From Diaporthe sp. PMI_573 (taxonomy: Eukaryota; Ascomycota; Sordariomycetes; Diaporthales; Diaporthaceae), in contig JAJTUP010000020.1 in assembly GCA_021399435.1 (NCBI GenBank), positions 1 to 64,000 on the forward strand: a stretch of 64,000 bases of DNA, given 5' to 3'. Made by a program: the position numbers and the translations under genes. Shown here piece after piece: positions 43,588-56,882 of the stretch. Each line of letters starts with the position of its first letter. Within the stretch, counting starts at the first letter, position 1. The notes beneath the pieces are model-generated. The model worked only from the letters and a program-made list of their open reading frames with translations. It made no database searches and was not told the DNA's origin.

Positions 43588-44193
43588 AGCTTCCGTATGT
43601 TACCATTTGGCAACGCAAGACACTTGCATAGACAAGACCTGTGAAATCAATACCGGTTCATTTGGCAGGTTCGGGAGAGAAATCCGAAGAAGAAATCACG
43701 ATTTGCAGTTGGTGCATACTGTCAGAAGTGAGGATTTACGCCTAACTATGCCCAGCCGCGAACTGCCTAGCAGCCTGATCTTACAAAAGGCACACCGCAC
43801 CTGCTTCTCCTCGCCTTGGGAACACTAGCGTTGGCTGCCTGACAGGGGCTGAGCTTACATGCGCCGCCTGTGGTGTATCATAACATCTGTCGCGCTGAGA
43901 CACAGGCGGAGGCTGCATTGTTTAGGGCAGTGCATTGTCATACCCACCCAACTTCAACGATAGGGTGGAATAGAGGCCAGCACATGCTGGGGGCTGAGTC
44001 CTTGCAGCTGCATACTGGCGCAGCAAACCAAGGTCCCGATTTGACGAAGCCTCCATTGTCTTTGAAATGTTGCAGTCCCCCCCCCCTCTTACCCATTCGT
44101 TGCGCAATTAGATTCCTGACTGCTACTTGATGAGGATCTCGGTTTACTTCATCTCCGAATGTGAAAACTCATCTAGACAGCCACTCGTTCGTG
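43588..44193. other. Divergent promoter region of the SNF2 and NACHT genes
   Basis: 606 bp between two start codons facing away from each other. A run of ten C residues lies at 44,077-44,086. No other gene is supported. Confidence 0.5.
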
Positions 44194-47100
44194 ATGCCTC
44201 TACCCAAAGCTGTGCCCGCCGCGGTGAGACAGACAATGCGGAATGCCTTCGAGGATCTTGAGAAGGTCATTACACCCAAGGACTCCAGAGACTACCATGA
44301 TTGCTCTCTAGAGCGCGTTCGACAAGAGACGCTTGATATTGAGAATCAACTCGGTTCTCGGGGATGGCTCCGCAATATGCGACGCCTAAAACCTCTCTTT
44401 ATGGGACTAGAGCATTACTCCAAGGTCGTGGATACGCTTTGCAATGGGACCCCATTCCTACCATGGATTTGGGCTCCTATTACTCTGATCTTGCGAATTG
44501 CCTCTGAACATATTGAATCATTCGACTCACTTATTGGAGCATACGGTCGTATTGGGAGCTCTCTGCAACGGTTCGAGATCCTCCGCAAGTCGTTCCTTGG
44601 CGACCCCAGATTCCATGAAACGACGGCCGCATTCTATGCAGATATTCTCGAATTCCATAAGCATGCTTATAAGTTTGTGCGACGGAGTGGTTAGTTATCC
44701 TTGCGAGGGAACCCTATTTTCACATGTCTCCAGAACTACTAAATCGTTACTAAAAAAGGGTCGTTCAGGTTGGAAACTCCTTTTTTCCACCTCATGGGGA
44801 AGATTCCAAAGACGATTCGGAAACATTCTGGAAGACATGAAACGACACGAGGATCTGATTGACCGATTGGTCAACGCAATTGACATTGCAGAGGCACGCC
44901 AGATCCGTCAAGAGCTGTCCTCATGGAGACAGCAGAGCCTCCAAAGGATCAGCCTAGAAGATAAAGAGCAATCGGCCAAAGAATTCCAAGCGGTTCAATC
45001 GTGGCTACGAGTAAATGAATGCGACCAACTGGCCATCTTCGAGTCTGCGGCCGGCCCAGGCAATAGGTTTCCAGGGACATGCGGGTGGATCCTGAATAAC
45101 ACCAAAATCAGGTCTTGGTTACAGAAATCTCCCCAAACATCGATCCTCTGGTTGTCGGGCGTGGCAGGCTCCGGAAAGAGCGTGATATCGTCGCAGCTGA
45201 TCAACTTTATTAGGTCGCGTAATGATATTGTGCTATACCACTTCTGCACAAACGCGTCTATCACATCTTCCGAATATGAACAAGTCCTCAAGTCTCTCCT
45301 CGAGCAACTATTGCGCCAAGATGGAGACTTGACGGCTAACGTCTATAACTTGTATGTTCTTATGAAGCAAGTGGCAGCTGTGCCGATTCTGGAGCAGTTG
45401 CTACTGACCCTCTTAATCAACTCGGCCGAGGACCCGAGTTCACACAGCTACATTTGGGTCGTTCTGGATGGTGTAGATGAGCTACGCGATCATTCTCCAA
45501 ACTCACAGGCTCGTTTGCTCAATTTCGTCAAGCAGATCGTGTCCAAGACCGCCGCTTCTGAGAATGTAACCTGCAAAGCATTCATCTCCGGGCGTCCATC
45601 TAAGACCTTGCATCATGTACTCAGGCAGAAACCGACAGTCTCACTCACGGATGAGAAGAAGAGCTTGGGTTCGGCAATTCACCAGTATGCTTTGCAGAGA
45701 CTGAGATCGTTGGATACCAGGCTTCAGCAACTGGGATTGACGGCTTTTGAGATCGAGAACATTGGCCAACAAATAAAATTGAAATCTGACGGTGAGTGTA
45801 TATCGCTGTCACATAATCTTCGTTCTCAAACTATCATCTTCTTTGTTGCCTCTTCACATGTCGGGAGAAAGATCACTTGTCAACTCTTCGGATTTTCCTC
45901 CGTAACTCCCGATCGGACTAACAGAAAATACTAGGTATGTTCCTCTACGCCCGGCTGGTTCTGGATTATGTCAGCAGCAACATCTTCGTTCGAGGGGACG
46001 AATTGAGGAACTCGATCACCCAGTTGCCCAGAGAGCTTTTTTCTTTGTAAGTCTATCTGACTCACCGGTCAAAAGCATTGGTCCTTACTAATTGTCCAGC
46101 TATCTTCAACTCCTGTCGCAGATTCTCGCGCCACTAGACCAAAACTCGAAGCGACATATCGAATGTATTTTCGGCTGGGTGGCATTTGCGAGACGGCCGC
46201 TTCGCAGGTCTGAATTGTTGTCTGCCGTGGGATTCTCATCTGGGGACCCTGACATAGATTTCCCCGCACCGCAGTATATTCTGGATGTCTGCCGAATTCT
46301 CATTGAGGAACGAAGCGACACGACACTGACTTTCATCCACGGATCCGTGAAAGAGTGAGCCTAGTTTGGTGCAAGGTGGGGTTTATATATCGAATTCAGG
46401 TCAGCTGACTTTCTTTCATTGTCTAGGTTTCTGCAAAGCCCATCATCCAGTCTGAATATCTCTGAGAAAGCCGCAATGAGCCAGCATTGCATCGCGTCTA
46501 TCGCATGTCTGCTGTCCAGCATAAAGCTTCTCGGCCAGACCCGCCAACAAGAATTCCAGGTACTGGTCAGAGGTGTATACGGATTTCAAATCTATGCAAC
46601 CGAGTACTGGACAGAATATCTTTTAGCTTTTGTTGATTTGAACGGTGGTCTTGACAGACATTCATTGCTTCACAGCCTCCTTTGCCAACTCACCGCAGGA
46701 ATCGACGCTGCTTTTGAATACGAAGGAGACGAATCTGTCCACGACGAGCCATTTCAAGACGGGAGATTATACCACCTGAAAGAGCACCAGAGCATATGTA
46801 AAAGCGTTCAGAAGGCCATTTCGGCGAGATCGCTGGAGCAACTTGAACAAAGTCTCAGAAGCGAAAGCTGTGAGTCGCGTCTCTCACCTCCATCTGCATC
46901 GGATCATGACGATATCGAACATAGCATTGCCAAACGCCATCAACGAAAAACCCTTCTCATCCAAGGCCGATGGTGTGTCTGCCCTGCTCTCACAATACCA
47001 AGGCTTGCTCCTGCACATTATGAACGAGCCGGATATCCCCGGGGTATCGTCCCGCGAATTGGAAGCCTTTCGAAATGAATTTTCCACATCCGTCCACACT

Positions 47101-48237
47101 TGTAGGCTCCGAAAATGTCCTCATGCAACAGTGGGGTTCGAAACGCAAGAGTTGCGCGTCGAACACGAAGTGAGCCATGTGCGCAGGTACCCCTGTACAC
47201 GGTTGGGATGCCAATATCCGCCTTTCTTAAGCCCAGGGTCTCTAAAAGCACATGTTCGAAAGGAACACTGGCATGACACAGCCACACCACCCAGATCAAT
47301 TCGTCGTGTGAAGACAGCTGCAACCAATCTCGGTGCCTTAAAAGAGCGCCGCCAGGCCCCTATCTTGGACCCTCAGACGGAGGTTATGATGGAGAAGCGA
47401 GCGCAAGGCGAAGTGGCCAGCGGGGTACCAGGACCGCCATCGAGCGTTGTGGCCACAATTCCAAGAGACGTGGACAATGTGGATGTCACCACTCATGCAT
47501 TATCGCCTGAGAATTCCAATCACGCTCTTCAGGACTCCCAGATGCAGAAGCTGCTTCCAGGCCAACAGAACAAAAAGGGGGCTGCGATGGCGTCGCAAGC
47601 CCAAAATGAGTTGTCGAGGAGTGGTTCTGGAACACCAGTGAATCCGGAGCCCACGATAACTTCAGCTAAGCCCGACCAGAACCAATCGTCAAATGCCGCG
47701 GACACATCGGTAACTGCCCTTCAGAAAGAGCCGCCGGAGCGGGCCGGTAGAGCCATACCCCCCAAAGAAGCAAATGCTGCATCAAGCTACTGGAGTGTGG
47801 CTGAGATGACCGACTTCCCCGAGCTGCTAAGAAGCTTTGGCACGGATTGGCAGGCTATTGCACAGCACATGACCACCAAGACTGCAACAATGGTGAGTTT
47901 ACCGCTAGAAAGAGGTATAGTATTAGAGTAGAAGATATTCTAATGTATATATATTTAGGTCAAGAACTTTCATAATCAGCGGACTGGTCGCGAGAAACCG
48001 GAGTGGCGTCAAATTGCCGCTGAGGCTGACGCGAAGGTACAAAGAGGAGAGAAACTGCCTGTTCCTCCAACGCCGACTACTGCGCCCAGGAAGAAGCGGT
48101 CCGACTTCGGCACTCATCACCTTGCTCCTTCAGTCGGCGTGGCAGATGGTAGTGCTGTAGCCAAGGCGCAAAAGCAGAGTGTCCAACCGGATGACCCTAA
48201 TCCTCCAACACCGACTGCTGGGCCTAGAAATAATTAG
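44194..48237 (+). CDS. NACHT-domain (STAND) protein with C2H2-like fingers and C-terminal SANT domain
   Basis: Exons 44,194-44,689, 44,769-45,791, 45,935-46,046, 46,100-46,354, 46,427-46,869, 46,925-47,892 and 47,959-48,237 sum to 3,576 nt (1,191 aa) in a clean frame. Residues about 55-260: fungal STAND N-terminal helical domain (LCNGTPFLPWIWAPITLILR). NACHT: ILWLSGVAGSGKSVISSQL (Walker A, about 296-303) and IWVVLDGVDELRD (Walker B, about 396). A helical C-lobe follows (WVAFARRPLRRSELLSAVGF). Residues about 834-892 hold paired Cys/His motifs (CRLRKCPHATVGF...HEVSH, CTRLGCQYPPF...HVRKEH). After a Pro/Gln-rich linker a SANT/Myb-like domain ends the protein (SYWSVAEMTDFPELLRSFGT, about 1,065-1,130, crossing the last intron). 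NACHT proteins of fungi act in non-self recognition and programmed cell death; a SANT tail suggests a nuclear role. No WD/TPR/ankyrin sensor repeats are visible. Confidence 0.88.
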
Positions 48238-48674
48238 GTGACCTTGGTACTTATCTTCGTGCTCCTTTGGTAGGTGTGTGTGGAGAATAGCGAGAAATTC
48301 AAACATTCCATTGTTAAGCAGCTAGAATGTAAGCTCTGTGCCTAGGCGAGTGGTTGGTTTAAAGCTGCATATAATGTACTTACTAGAAGATCATAGTGAA
48401 GAAGGGATGGCAGAGATTTTTCAGACAATTTAAAGGATTTCGCTATTAAGGAGGCAGGCTTTCGCAAATTTTAAGTGTATTCTTAAGGAGTTCCAAAATG
48501 TGAGTGAGAGTCTATCTAGGCTGAAGACAAAATGATGCCGTTGAGTAGGGTAGGTACAGCAGCTAATAATTAGGACACATATAACAAATGTGGATCAAAC
48601 AATCCAGAATCAATACTGTCGTTACCACTGATAAAATGACATTCGCATGAAAGAGTCCTCACTTCAAACCACAT
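48238..48674. other. Intergenic between converging genes, nothing supported
   Basis: This is the 3' flanks of the NACHT gene and the ankyrin-CorA gene. AT-leaning, no repeat seen. Confidence 0.5.
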
Positions 48675-51600
48675 CTACGGATAAAGGTATGCCCCTCTTC
48701 CCCTTCCAGCCTGTTTTTCAACATCCTCCTTTGGAGTTCCCTGCCAACTGGAGATATGTGACATCGTTCTCGTCATCACACTCACACCCGATGCCTTTGA
48801 ATACTCCCGGTATATTTTCCCTGGGCTTCCTGCCTCGTCCGCATCCCCGCTGTATACGACAGTCTGATTGCTGCCTCCCTTGGTTGGGGTGATGGTCCGA
48901 TACAGCGGCTGTGTCTCTAGGCGTTCTTGGGGCGATGTTTCATTCGTATTGAACCGCCGTTTTGTGAAAGAATAGAATGTCTCAACAGCCTTGGTGATGT
49001 CCACTACTGTGAATGCCATGAGTATGAATACTACTGAGATCGCCAAACCTCCACCAAAGGTCCAAGTCGCCACGTAAGAATCTGGCAAGCTATCACCAAA
49101 GCTGTCTATGCTGATCCCAAAGTATGCGGCGATAAAAGACATGGGCATGAAAATAATGGTTACGATAGTAAAAACCATAACAGTCTGACCCTCTTTTGCT
49201 GCAGCGAGCGCCTGCTCGCTGGAAAAGCGGGCCTCTAAAGCATTAGAATGCTTCTGTTTCAGATCGAGGAGATCTCTGAGACTTTTGTAGAGTCGCTCGG
49301 ATTGCTCATCCATGGAGTCGATGTCGCGCTTGTGTACTTTGAGCCGGCGCTCCTGGTCCAACATTCGCTTGCGAATGTCCATCACGAAGCTCGACACCTT
49401 CTTGTTGGAGCCATATCGGTCATTGCTGAGCTCGTCAATCAGGCAGTTTCGAAAGTCACCCAGGGTGAAGAGCTGTGAATTAATAACCATGTTGAGGATG
49501 TTGAGCTCATCACTGACTGCATTTTTCAGAGTTAGCTATCAAAAGAATTTCATTCATCGTCTCATCTTGCGTGGCCAAGGATTGCACGATGCTTCAAGGA
49601 TTACGTACTGTCCCTAACTTCGGTAAGAAGTGAGGTTTCGGCTCGAATGTCCAGCAAAGGGTCGAAAGATTCGTTTTCGTCCTTTGAGCTCTTAAGGATT
49701 TTGTGCCGTCGCTTGGGGCGCAGCCACTGCCGAGATTGGGTGGATGCTTCTTCAAAGTTGTGGAACAGCTGTGTCAGTTCCTCGGTAACGCGGCCCACGG
49801 AGCTCTCAAACATGTCAAGAAACTGGTATTTCTGGTCGTCCGATCTGTGCCGTGAGAACACTGTGACGATGTGAGCAGTTGAAATCACATTGCAGTAGCA
49901 AGACTTTTAGGACAGATAAGAAGAAACCACGGGTGTTCGGCGGGACTTACTCCCAGAGCATCGAGATGAAATCAAAATGGCGAGGTCATAGGCTGATCGT
50001 ACGGCCGGGCGGGTCTTGGCGTTCATTTCTTCCATGATCCCATCCAAAACATTGAGAGGGTCTCTGATCTGATGCTCCCAACGTCCTGGGAAGCACGTCA
50101 CGACAAGATCTGACGGTGTTAGCCTTGGGCTACTTCTGATGTTGTACGAATTCACACACCTTTGCTGAGGACGAACAGCCAAAGCTGGTCTACCATGAAG
50201 ATCTTTCGCTGATGCCCTGCTACGTGTTAGCATCTGCATGTTATTTGGTTTGTGATGATTGAGGATGTAAATCATGGGACAGTGCGAATAAGGACATGGT
50301 TGGAAGAGGCTACGTTGAATTAACTGACCTTGGCTTTCACAATATCGGTACACGACTTGGTCCCTATCTCTTGCACTTGTATCCAGGCCATGATAGAAGA
50401 ACTGATCTAGAGTCCTTCGCGGATGGATCTTTGTTTTGCCGCGCAAGTAAGCCTGCAGTAGCAACAAGTTTGGCGAGGAACTGGAGGATGATGTTTCATC
50501 TGCGGCTCCGACAAGCTTCATTGCGTCTGTCATTTTCTGCCTCCCTTCATCAGTCTCGTAATGGAGGTACGGCATCTGCACACGGGTTGTATTAGCATTC
50601 GCTTTAGTATGTCACTTGAGGATACATACGAATAGTACTATCTTCCCGTCTCCTCCAGGAAGTCTCTGGGTTATGGTCATTTGCGACAGGTTGCTCTCGC
50701 TCCGGCGGACTGGAGATGGACGAATATCCAGCAGGTCCGGCTCGAAACCCGCCTCTTCGCCGGGATGCAGAGATGAAATGCGTTGGCAATACGGTCTCAT
50801 AAAGTTCGCATGCGGCAATGGACCACGGTGTTCTTGCTCGAAACACTTTGTGAGAGCTTTGTAGCCTTCGAGATCCCGACAGCCGGACTCAATAAACCAT
50901 TTGATCAGGAGTGTTTCAACCCAGGCGATCTGTGAGATGTGCGTAAGCTTCTTTCTTCGTTGATGCAAATATATGGTAGCTTACATTATTGGTAGGAAGA
51001 TGGATCCATTTGAAGTCATTCTGAGCACCGGCTGTGCTTGTCCAGACTGGAACCTTGGGTCGGTCGTTCTTCTGGTTCCAGCCGTAGAGGACGTCGTACA
51101 CAGAATGCTTGAACTTGCGTTGTTTCTCTCCGAACTCTTTGAACTCCACCACGGTAGCATTAAACGCTTTGCAGGCGTCTTGTACAACGCGCGGCAGCCT
51201 GTGGCTGTTCCTTACCGGAGACAGCAGCTCGATGAGTTCGTAGTGCCCCTTCTCGGCAGCGCATAGCCAAGGTGCTCGACCGAATCCGTCTTTAATGCCT
51301 AGATCTGCTTCTTCTTCAGATATGAGGACATTCACAGCGTCCTCAAACCCATTGAAGGCTGCCCAGTGTAGAGCTGTCATGCCGTTGGACAGCCTGGCAT
51401 TGATCGAAGCTCCGGCCTCAAGCAGCCTCTCGACCACATCGGTCAGACCTTTCTGGGCAGCATTGTGAAGCGGTGTCCATCCTCCATCACTGATAGCACA
51501 CGCGTCGGCCTGATACTGGAGCAAGAGCTTCATGATATCTTCTATATGCGTGGTGTCAGTGCTATCTACGGCCAAGTGGAGGGCTGTGCGGCCTCTGTTG

Positions 51601-52283
51601 TTGGCCGCGGAGACGTCTGCGCCAGTTTCCAAAAGTGTCTTGACCAGATCGTAGTGTCCGTTTGTGGCCGCCCAAAGAAGAGGTGTTCGGCCGATCTTGT
51701 CCTTGAAATTCACATTGGATCCATGACTGACGAGCAAGCGGACAACCTCGCTGGCGCCGTTGTTCCACGCTGCGGCGCTTGACTTATCAGCGGCCAGGGC
51801 CAGCAAAGGGGTGCGTTCTTCCTTGTCTTGCGCATCCACAGCTGCGCCTCTGGCGAGCAGCAGCTCGACGATATCGGCGTAGCCCCTGACGCTCGCCACA
51901 AACAAGGGAGTCTGCCCACTGCGGTCGCGCGCCTCCAGATCTGGTCGCTGAGATAGTAGCTCGACCAAGACCGCAGTGTGGCCGGTCTGCGCCGCGCGAA
52001 ACAGGGCAGGAAACTCATCCTCGGTTTGTGCGTCGACTTCGGCACCTTTCCTCAGCAGAAGATCAATGATGTTGAGGTTGTCGCGAGCCGAGGCCTTCTG
52101 CAGGGCCTTCCGCAGAGCGGCTTGGTCTTTCGATGAACTCCACGGCGAGCCCTCCTTCAGAACAGAGCGAACTTTCTCCTCGTTGCCCCTCGCCGAAGCA
52201 GCAAGGAGGTCGCGATGGATCTGTGACGTCTGTGTGCTGACGGTGCTGGCATTGCTGACTTGAATCGATTTGCTGGTGGTCAT
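48675..52283 (-). CDS. Ankyrin-repeat protein with C-terminal CorA-like transporter domain
   Basis: Minus-strand multi-exon gene, start MTTSKSIQVS at 52,283 (an upstream in-frame ATG lies at 52,316), stop at 48,675. The first exon encodes about nine ankyrin repeats (for example TPLFVASVRGYADIVELLLA, TPLLWAATNGHYDLVKTLLE, TALHWAAFNGFEDAVNVLIS). The middle exons (about 50,990-49,600) match the fungal cytosolic linker (WVETLLIKWFIESGCRDLEG, DQLWLFVLSK|DLVVTCFPGRW). The last exon encodes a coiled helix (KHSNALEARFSSEQALAAAK) and two transmembrane helices, MVFTIVTIIFMPMSFIAAYF and FGGGLAISVVFILMAFTVVD, in the CorA arrangement. The GMN selectivity motif of true CorA is replaced by GIS. Probably a membrane protein in which ankyrin repeats face the cytosol. 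Ion transport is therefore unproven. Confidence 0.85.
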
Positions 52284-53802
52284 CTTGGCTGCGGGCGCTG
52301 GCCTTGGGTAACGCAAAGCGGATAACCCTGCCCAGGTGGGCAGACGACAAACTCAAAGTATTGCATTCTTGCCTGGGCGCGCATGCCGCAGCGAAGATGG
52401 AAAATGAAGAGGGAAATCCCTGCATGAATGAGCAATGTGCAGTTGTCTGGTAGCCCCACCAGGGGAGGGATTCAGGAGTAGCTGTGGGTATGTTTCGAGC
52501 CAGGGTTGCGAACCACAGAATACAAAGACGCGCCAGAAGTGCCACAGCAGTGCTTTTGAAAGACGACACAGTTACGTGCACACACCGCCGTGCAGTCTGC
52601 TACATGTTAAACATGTTTCGCCTATCTGATCCATTTGCCTACAATTGCTTAGATGTGTTTGGGTTTGCAAAATGCTCCGGAAGTAATGCGGGTACTCACA
52701 CCAGATGCCTGTTCATAATGACAGGGTTCTCATTCAAGAAGAATGCTTCGTCGGTGATCCAATTCGCCCTCCGGCTACCCCTTTTCATCCCTGACCTTGC
52801 CGCCGCATGCCCATCATTAAACAATTTTGTCAAACGGATGCTTCTCATTCGCATTGTGCTTCTTAATCCGGCCTCCCATTTGAATGCCCATACATTGGGG
52901 CGACAATGGCTTGCCCGACAAGCGTGTCTCCTAAGCCGTCGTGCCGGGCGTGCAATGACGGTGTTGCCGGCAGATTCGGGTCACATCACCTCGGCTGCCT
53001 GATTGCATGATATTCTGCACCGACAAGCAACTTTTCAACCACATCAAACCAGCCCATCCTCATCAGGAGGCCTAGTTCCACACAGACGCCTGGATCAATA
53101 CTGCAGCCTGCCAAAACGACGCCGGCAAACGGCAACAATTGCGGCGAGAATGGCAAGTGCATGACCGGCTTGTTTGTGATTGAAGATTGTGATTCACGTT
53201 TTACTAGTTCTCATACAGGTATGGAATCAGTTGTAGTTACTGCCAGATCTCTACTTCGCTCAGCTTTTGTTCAGCTTAATTCTATACGAATTGTTCCTGC
53301 TTTCCCTCTCACTGCTTCATACAAAGCTTACCATGGAATCTTGTTCGTTAGAATGTATAAGTTAGCGCCACACTTGGTCTCGTATAATTAAAACTAGACA
53401 ACACTTTACTGAAGGAAATAGTGTGCGCCCTCATACAGCAAGACTACTTGATTCTCTTGTATATATAGCATACTAGTAGCTCATTTCTACAGGACCAGAA
53501 GTCATAAACGTAAAGACGAAATGGGTAGTAAACCCCATTTTAAAGCATTACGAGAATAACCATATGTCTATTTCTAACACTAGCACCTCTATAGTGAAAC
53601 AAGTTATTCAGTATTGACTAGAGACGTACAGTCTATAAATGCAGACTTCATCTTTCAAAGACTTTCAAACATATTCTTGCTTTTTAAGAATGCACTGATG
53701 CCCAATCCATTTCATCTCCTACCCTTCCCTCGACGGGATTTTCAATGTCCAACAGGTTCACACAGATGTGAAAGTGTGCGACAAATGCTCTATACTCGGA
53801 AT
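52284..53802. other. Intergenic, no supported gene
   Basis: 1.5 kb containing the promoter of the ankyrin-CorA gene and 3' flank of the hydrolase gene. A 172-codon plus-strand open frame at 52,484-53,002 has no recognisable domain and odd composition, and is left out. From about 53,390 the DNA becomes AT-rich. Confidence 0.5.
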
Positions 53803-55659
53803 TCACAGCTCGACTCGATCAAATACAAGGTCATAAAAAGGAGCCCTAATACTCTCAAGGCGTCCGTCAGCGATTTCGAAAATAAACTCGTCGTAAACCC
53901 CAAAAAACCCGACGCTAAGCCAAGCAAAGGAATGGTCGAACAAATCGCCGCCCTGACCTCCTTCCACGGCAGAACGGGGAGGAAGTGGGAGGCCACTGGA
54001 AATCATGCGATGCGATGCCAAAATCGTTCCCTCGGTCTTGTATTGAGAGGCCAAGGATGTCCCTTCTGCATACAAGCCGGTTGGGTAAAGACGCGTGACG
54101 GTATCTCCGATACTAGCGTCCTCGCCATTGACATAAAATGATTCTAGCCCGAGGCCAGGCAGGTCGTCTTCCACGGCGAGGGTAATATTGGTCCCCTCTG
54201 ACGAGTTACTGATGAATGTACCCGAAAGATTGTCTCGGGCATTCGCTGCGGCGGCGTATTCTGCAGATGGCACGAACGTCTCGCCAATTGCATCGCGTAG
54301 CGGCCAACGGGAAGCAGTAGCATTAGAGCCGGCTACTAAGATCGAGTAGCCGATTCCGTGGTCAGGGGAGAGCGCAATTACACTCGCGTAGTCGCCATTG
54401 CCGCCTGCTTTGGTATAGAGGTCGCACACGCGCGTGCGGTTCGAGGCCTGGCTGACGGGAATCATTAGGCGAGTAATCTCCCATGGCGCACCCACCATTT
54501 CCACAAGGGAGCCGGTCCCGCTGCGAGGCTTCATCCACTCTCGAGTGGTAGTTGGAGGCAGGATCTCTGAATTGAGTATAGACAGTCCCATAGTGCGGAG
54601 GTCAGCTAGGCTGGTGTATACGCCGCCGGAACTGAGGCAAAGTTAGTTAAAAGTTGCAGATTGGTCAAGCTTTGTCAATGTAACCCACGCTGCATAAAGT
54701 GGTATGTCGTAACCCCATGAGCTGTTTGCCTGGGTGGAGCGGTCGATAACGTTGGCATCTGGGCCGGTCGGCGCTGTCGTCGATGTATGATGTAGCCCCA
54801 AGGGCGCCGACAGAACGTTGTGCAAGGCCTCCTGGTAGCCGGTTCCAGAAAGGCGGGCGAGTACCTCACCCAGGACAATGTACCCGGCATCCGAGTATAC
54901 AGCTGTCCGAAAGGGTGGAATCACTGGGTGTTGCTCATCTCGCAAATACTTCAGAAACTCTGTAGTGGATCCTGGTCAATGCATGTCTTGAAATTGGAGT
55001 GGTTATTCATACCTTCTGGTGTCGCCTGTGCCTCGTCACCACCGGTGTATAAATAGAAACCTGCGAAGCAAGTAAGCTTGGGGTGTTCCGATACAAGTAA
55101 AAGCATCCACCCAGACAGATATACCTGTTGGTCCTCCGGAACCAGCCTGCTGGGATAGCAGTGCCCCAACCGTAATATCGCTCCAGTCGATCCTTTGCAG
55201 TGAATTGCCTGTCCGATTGCCCGCGAGTTCCGGCAAATATCTTGTCACAGGGTGACTGAAAACTTCTATGCCTGCCTGTGCGATAATGGCGTAGGCGGTG
55301 AAGATCTTTGACACACTACCGACTCGTGATACGGTCTGGTCGTCGAGTCTTCCCGCGCCAAGGGCATACTCCTGGCCTTCACCGACATGGTAATAGCTGT
55401 AGATGGAAGCATTGGTCGAGGCGGAGAAGACGTCAACGGCAAATATTAGGTCCGTTCGGTTCAGGTCACCGGATGAGAAGAGGTCTTCAATGATATCCGG
55501 AAACTCTGATATGGCCTCATTGATCGCCTGAGATCTGGAATTGTTGAAATTGGAGATGAAGGATGGACCGAGGAGAGGAACTTGGTCTGTTGCAACAATA
55601 CGAGTTGCTGAGCAACCAGTCAGTCCCAACAGGAGCCATGACAGCGAATGATATTGCAT
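53803..55659 (-). CDS. Secreted beta-lactamase-like serine hydrolase (class C/LACTB type)
   Basis: Exons 55,659-55,125, 55,060-55,013, 54,959-54,689 and 54,631-53,803 sum to 1,683 nt (560 aa). The N-terminus MQYHSLSWLLLGLTGCSA is a signal peptide, so the protein is probably secreted; NxS/T sites are frequent. The catalytic SxxK motif is SVSK (Ser about residue 115, Lys 118). The second motif is YSDAGY (Tyr-x-Asp/Asn) in exon 3. The first half matches PF00144 (beta-lactamase/penicillin-binding-protein-like); the C-terminal 200 residues are an extra domain common in fungal members. The third intron uses donor GTGGGT. Members hydrolyse esters, amides or act as acyltransferases; the substrate cannot be told. 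ATG at 55,659 is preferred over 55,698 because it sits directly before the signal peptide. Confidence 0.85.
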
Positions 55660-56882
55660 TGTTTTTGTAAGATTTTGGTTGAATGTAAAGAAGAGCAAAT
55701 TTTCTGAATTAACTAGGGGAACCTGTTTATATTTTTATAAGTGGTAGCCTTACGACAGAGACGAGCAGGAGACAACCTTAGACACCATTAAACCTGCGAC
55801 GTCATGGGTCGGTTTGTGTCAGCTTATTAGATCAGTGCTCACTATGGCTCAGCGACTTGGCTGATCGACGGTTCAATTGCGCTAATGGATGAAAGACTTG
55901 TCTAAGGCGGCATGATCTACATGACATCCGCTCGCCAAGGCCATACAGCCTTTCTTGGTAGTAAGCCTGGCGACGTACGCCTCAACACCCATCTCTAGTT
56001 CGATGACTTCCGAACACCTCGTAAGCTTCCTTCGCAGGATTTGAAAAGGGGCTGAAAAAGTGCAGGGTACTAGCGCTGTGGGACGAGCTGGCCTCGTTTC
56101 TCACGCCAGACATGGCCTGTACCATGTACCACAACGGTCGACAACTCATCACTGAGAAACACAAGAACTTCTCAAAACACAATGTATATAATTCAAAATC
56201 TCTTGAATAGTTCTGACAGCACAAATCCATACTTTAATCCCTTCGCGCTGTCACTCTAACGAGAAAACTACCGGGCTGAGTTTTACTGGGATTCGATGCA
56301 AGCTGATGAAAAGAGCAGCTGATTTCCGGTGGATCTGAGATTCATTGATGCCTGGAAAACAGCCTTGGCGGTGCACAGCACTTGGGAACTACCGGTGGCT
56401 GGAGCTTGGCAAGGCGCATTGACAGACCGGGGACCTCCGTGGACAGACGTCACTCTAGTAGCATTGCCTTGATGTTAATAAGTACTGTCAGATACTCAAT
56501 GCAACGACAGTTTCCGAGTCTCTTTGCGTTTTCAAAGAGCGATAAGGAGGGAACGTAGTGGGAGTCTGCCGGATCTTTCGGCACGGCGCAGGTGTCTCCC
56601 CAATATTGACTTCAACAACATCCTGGTTCTCGAGGTGACAAAATACCAGACTTGGCTTCGGTCTTCGCATTTTCCGGCGTCATCACGAAATGTTTGCTCA
56701 CCTCAATTAAGAGCACAATCACGCAGAAGTATACATGAGTGAGTAATTAATAAATACTACAGGCCAAATACGCCTACATGGCGAGACTTATCTCGAACAC
56801 AATAGTGAAGGTCCCATACTTCCACTTCCGCATTCCGATGACGTACTCCCCTACCTATGGAAACAGCCTGGTTCTTCCCGCC
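55660..56882. other. Intergenic, no supported gene
   Basis: This is the promoter of the hydrolase gene and the 3' flank of the aquaporin gene. Only short overlapping open frames without domains are seen. Confidence 0.5.

Noticed and set aside
52484..53002. 172-codon plus-strand open frame upstream of the ankyrin-CorA gene
   Set aside because: Composition is not protein-like (scattered Cys, His and Arg), with no domain and no introns. Probably the promoter region.
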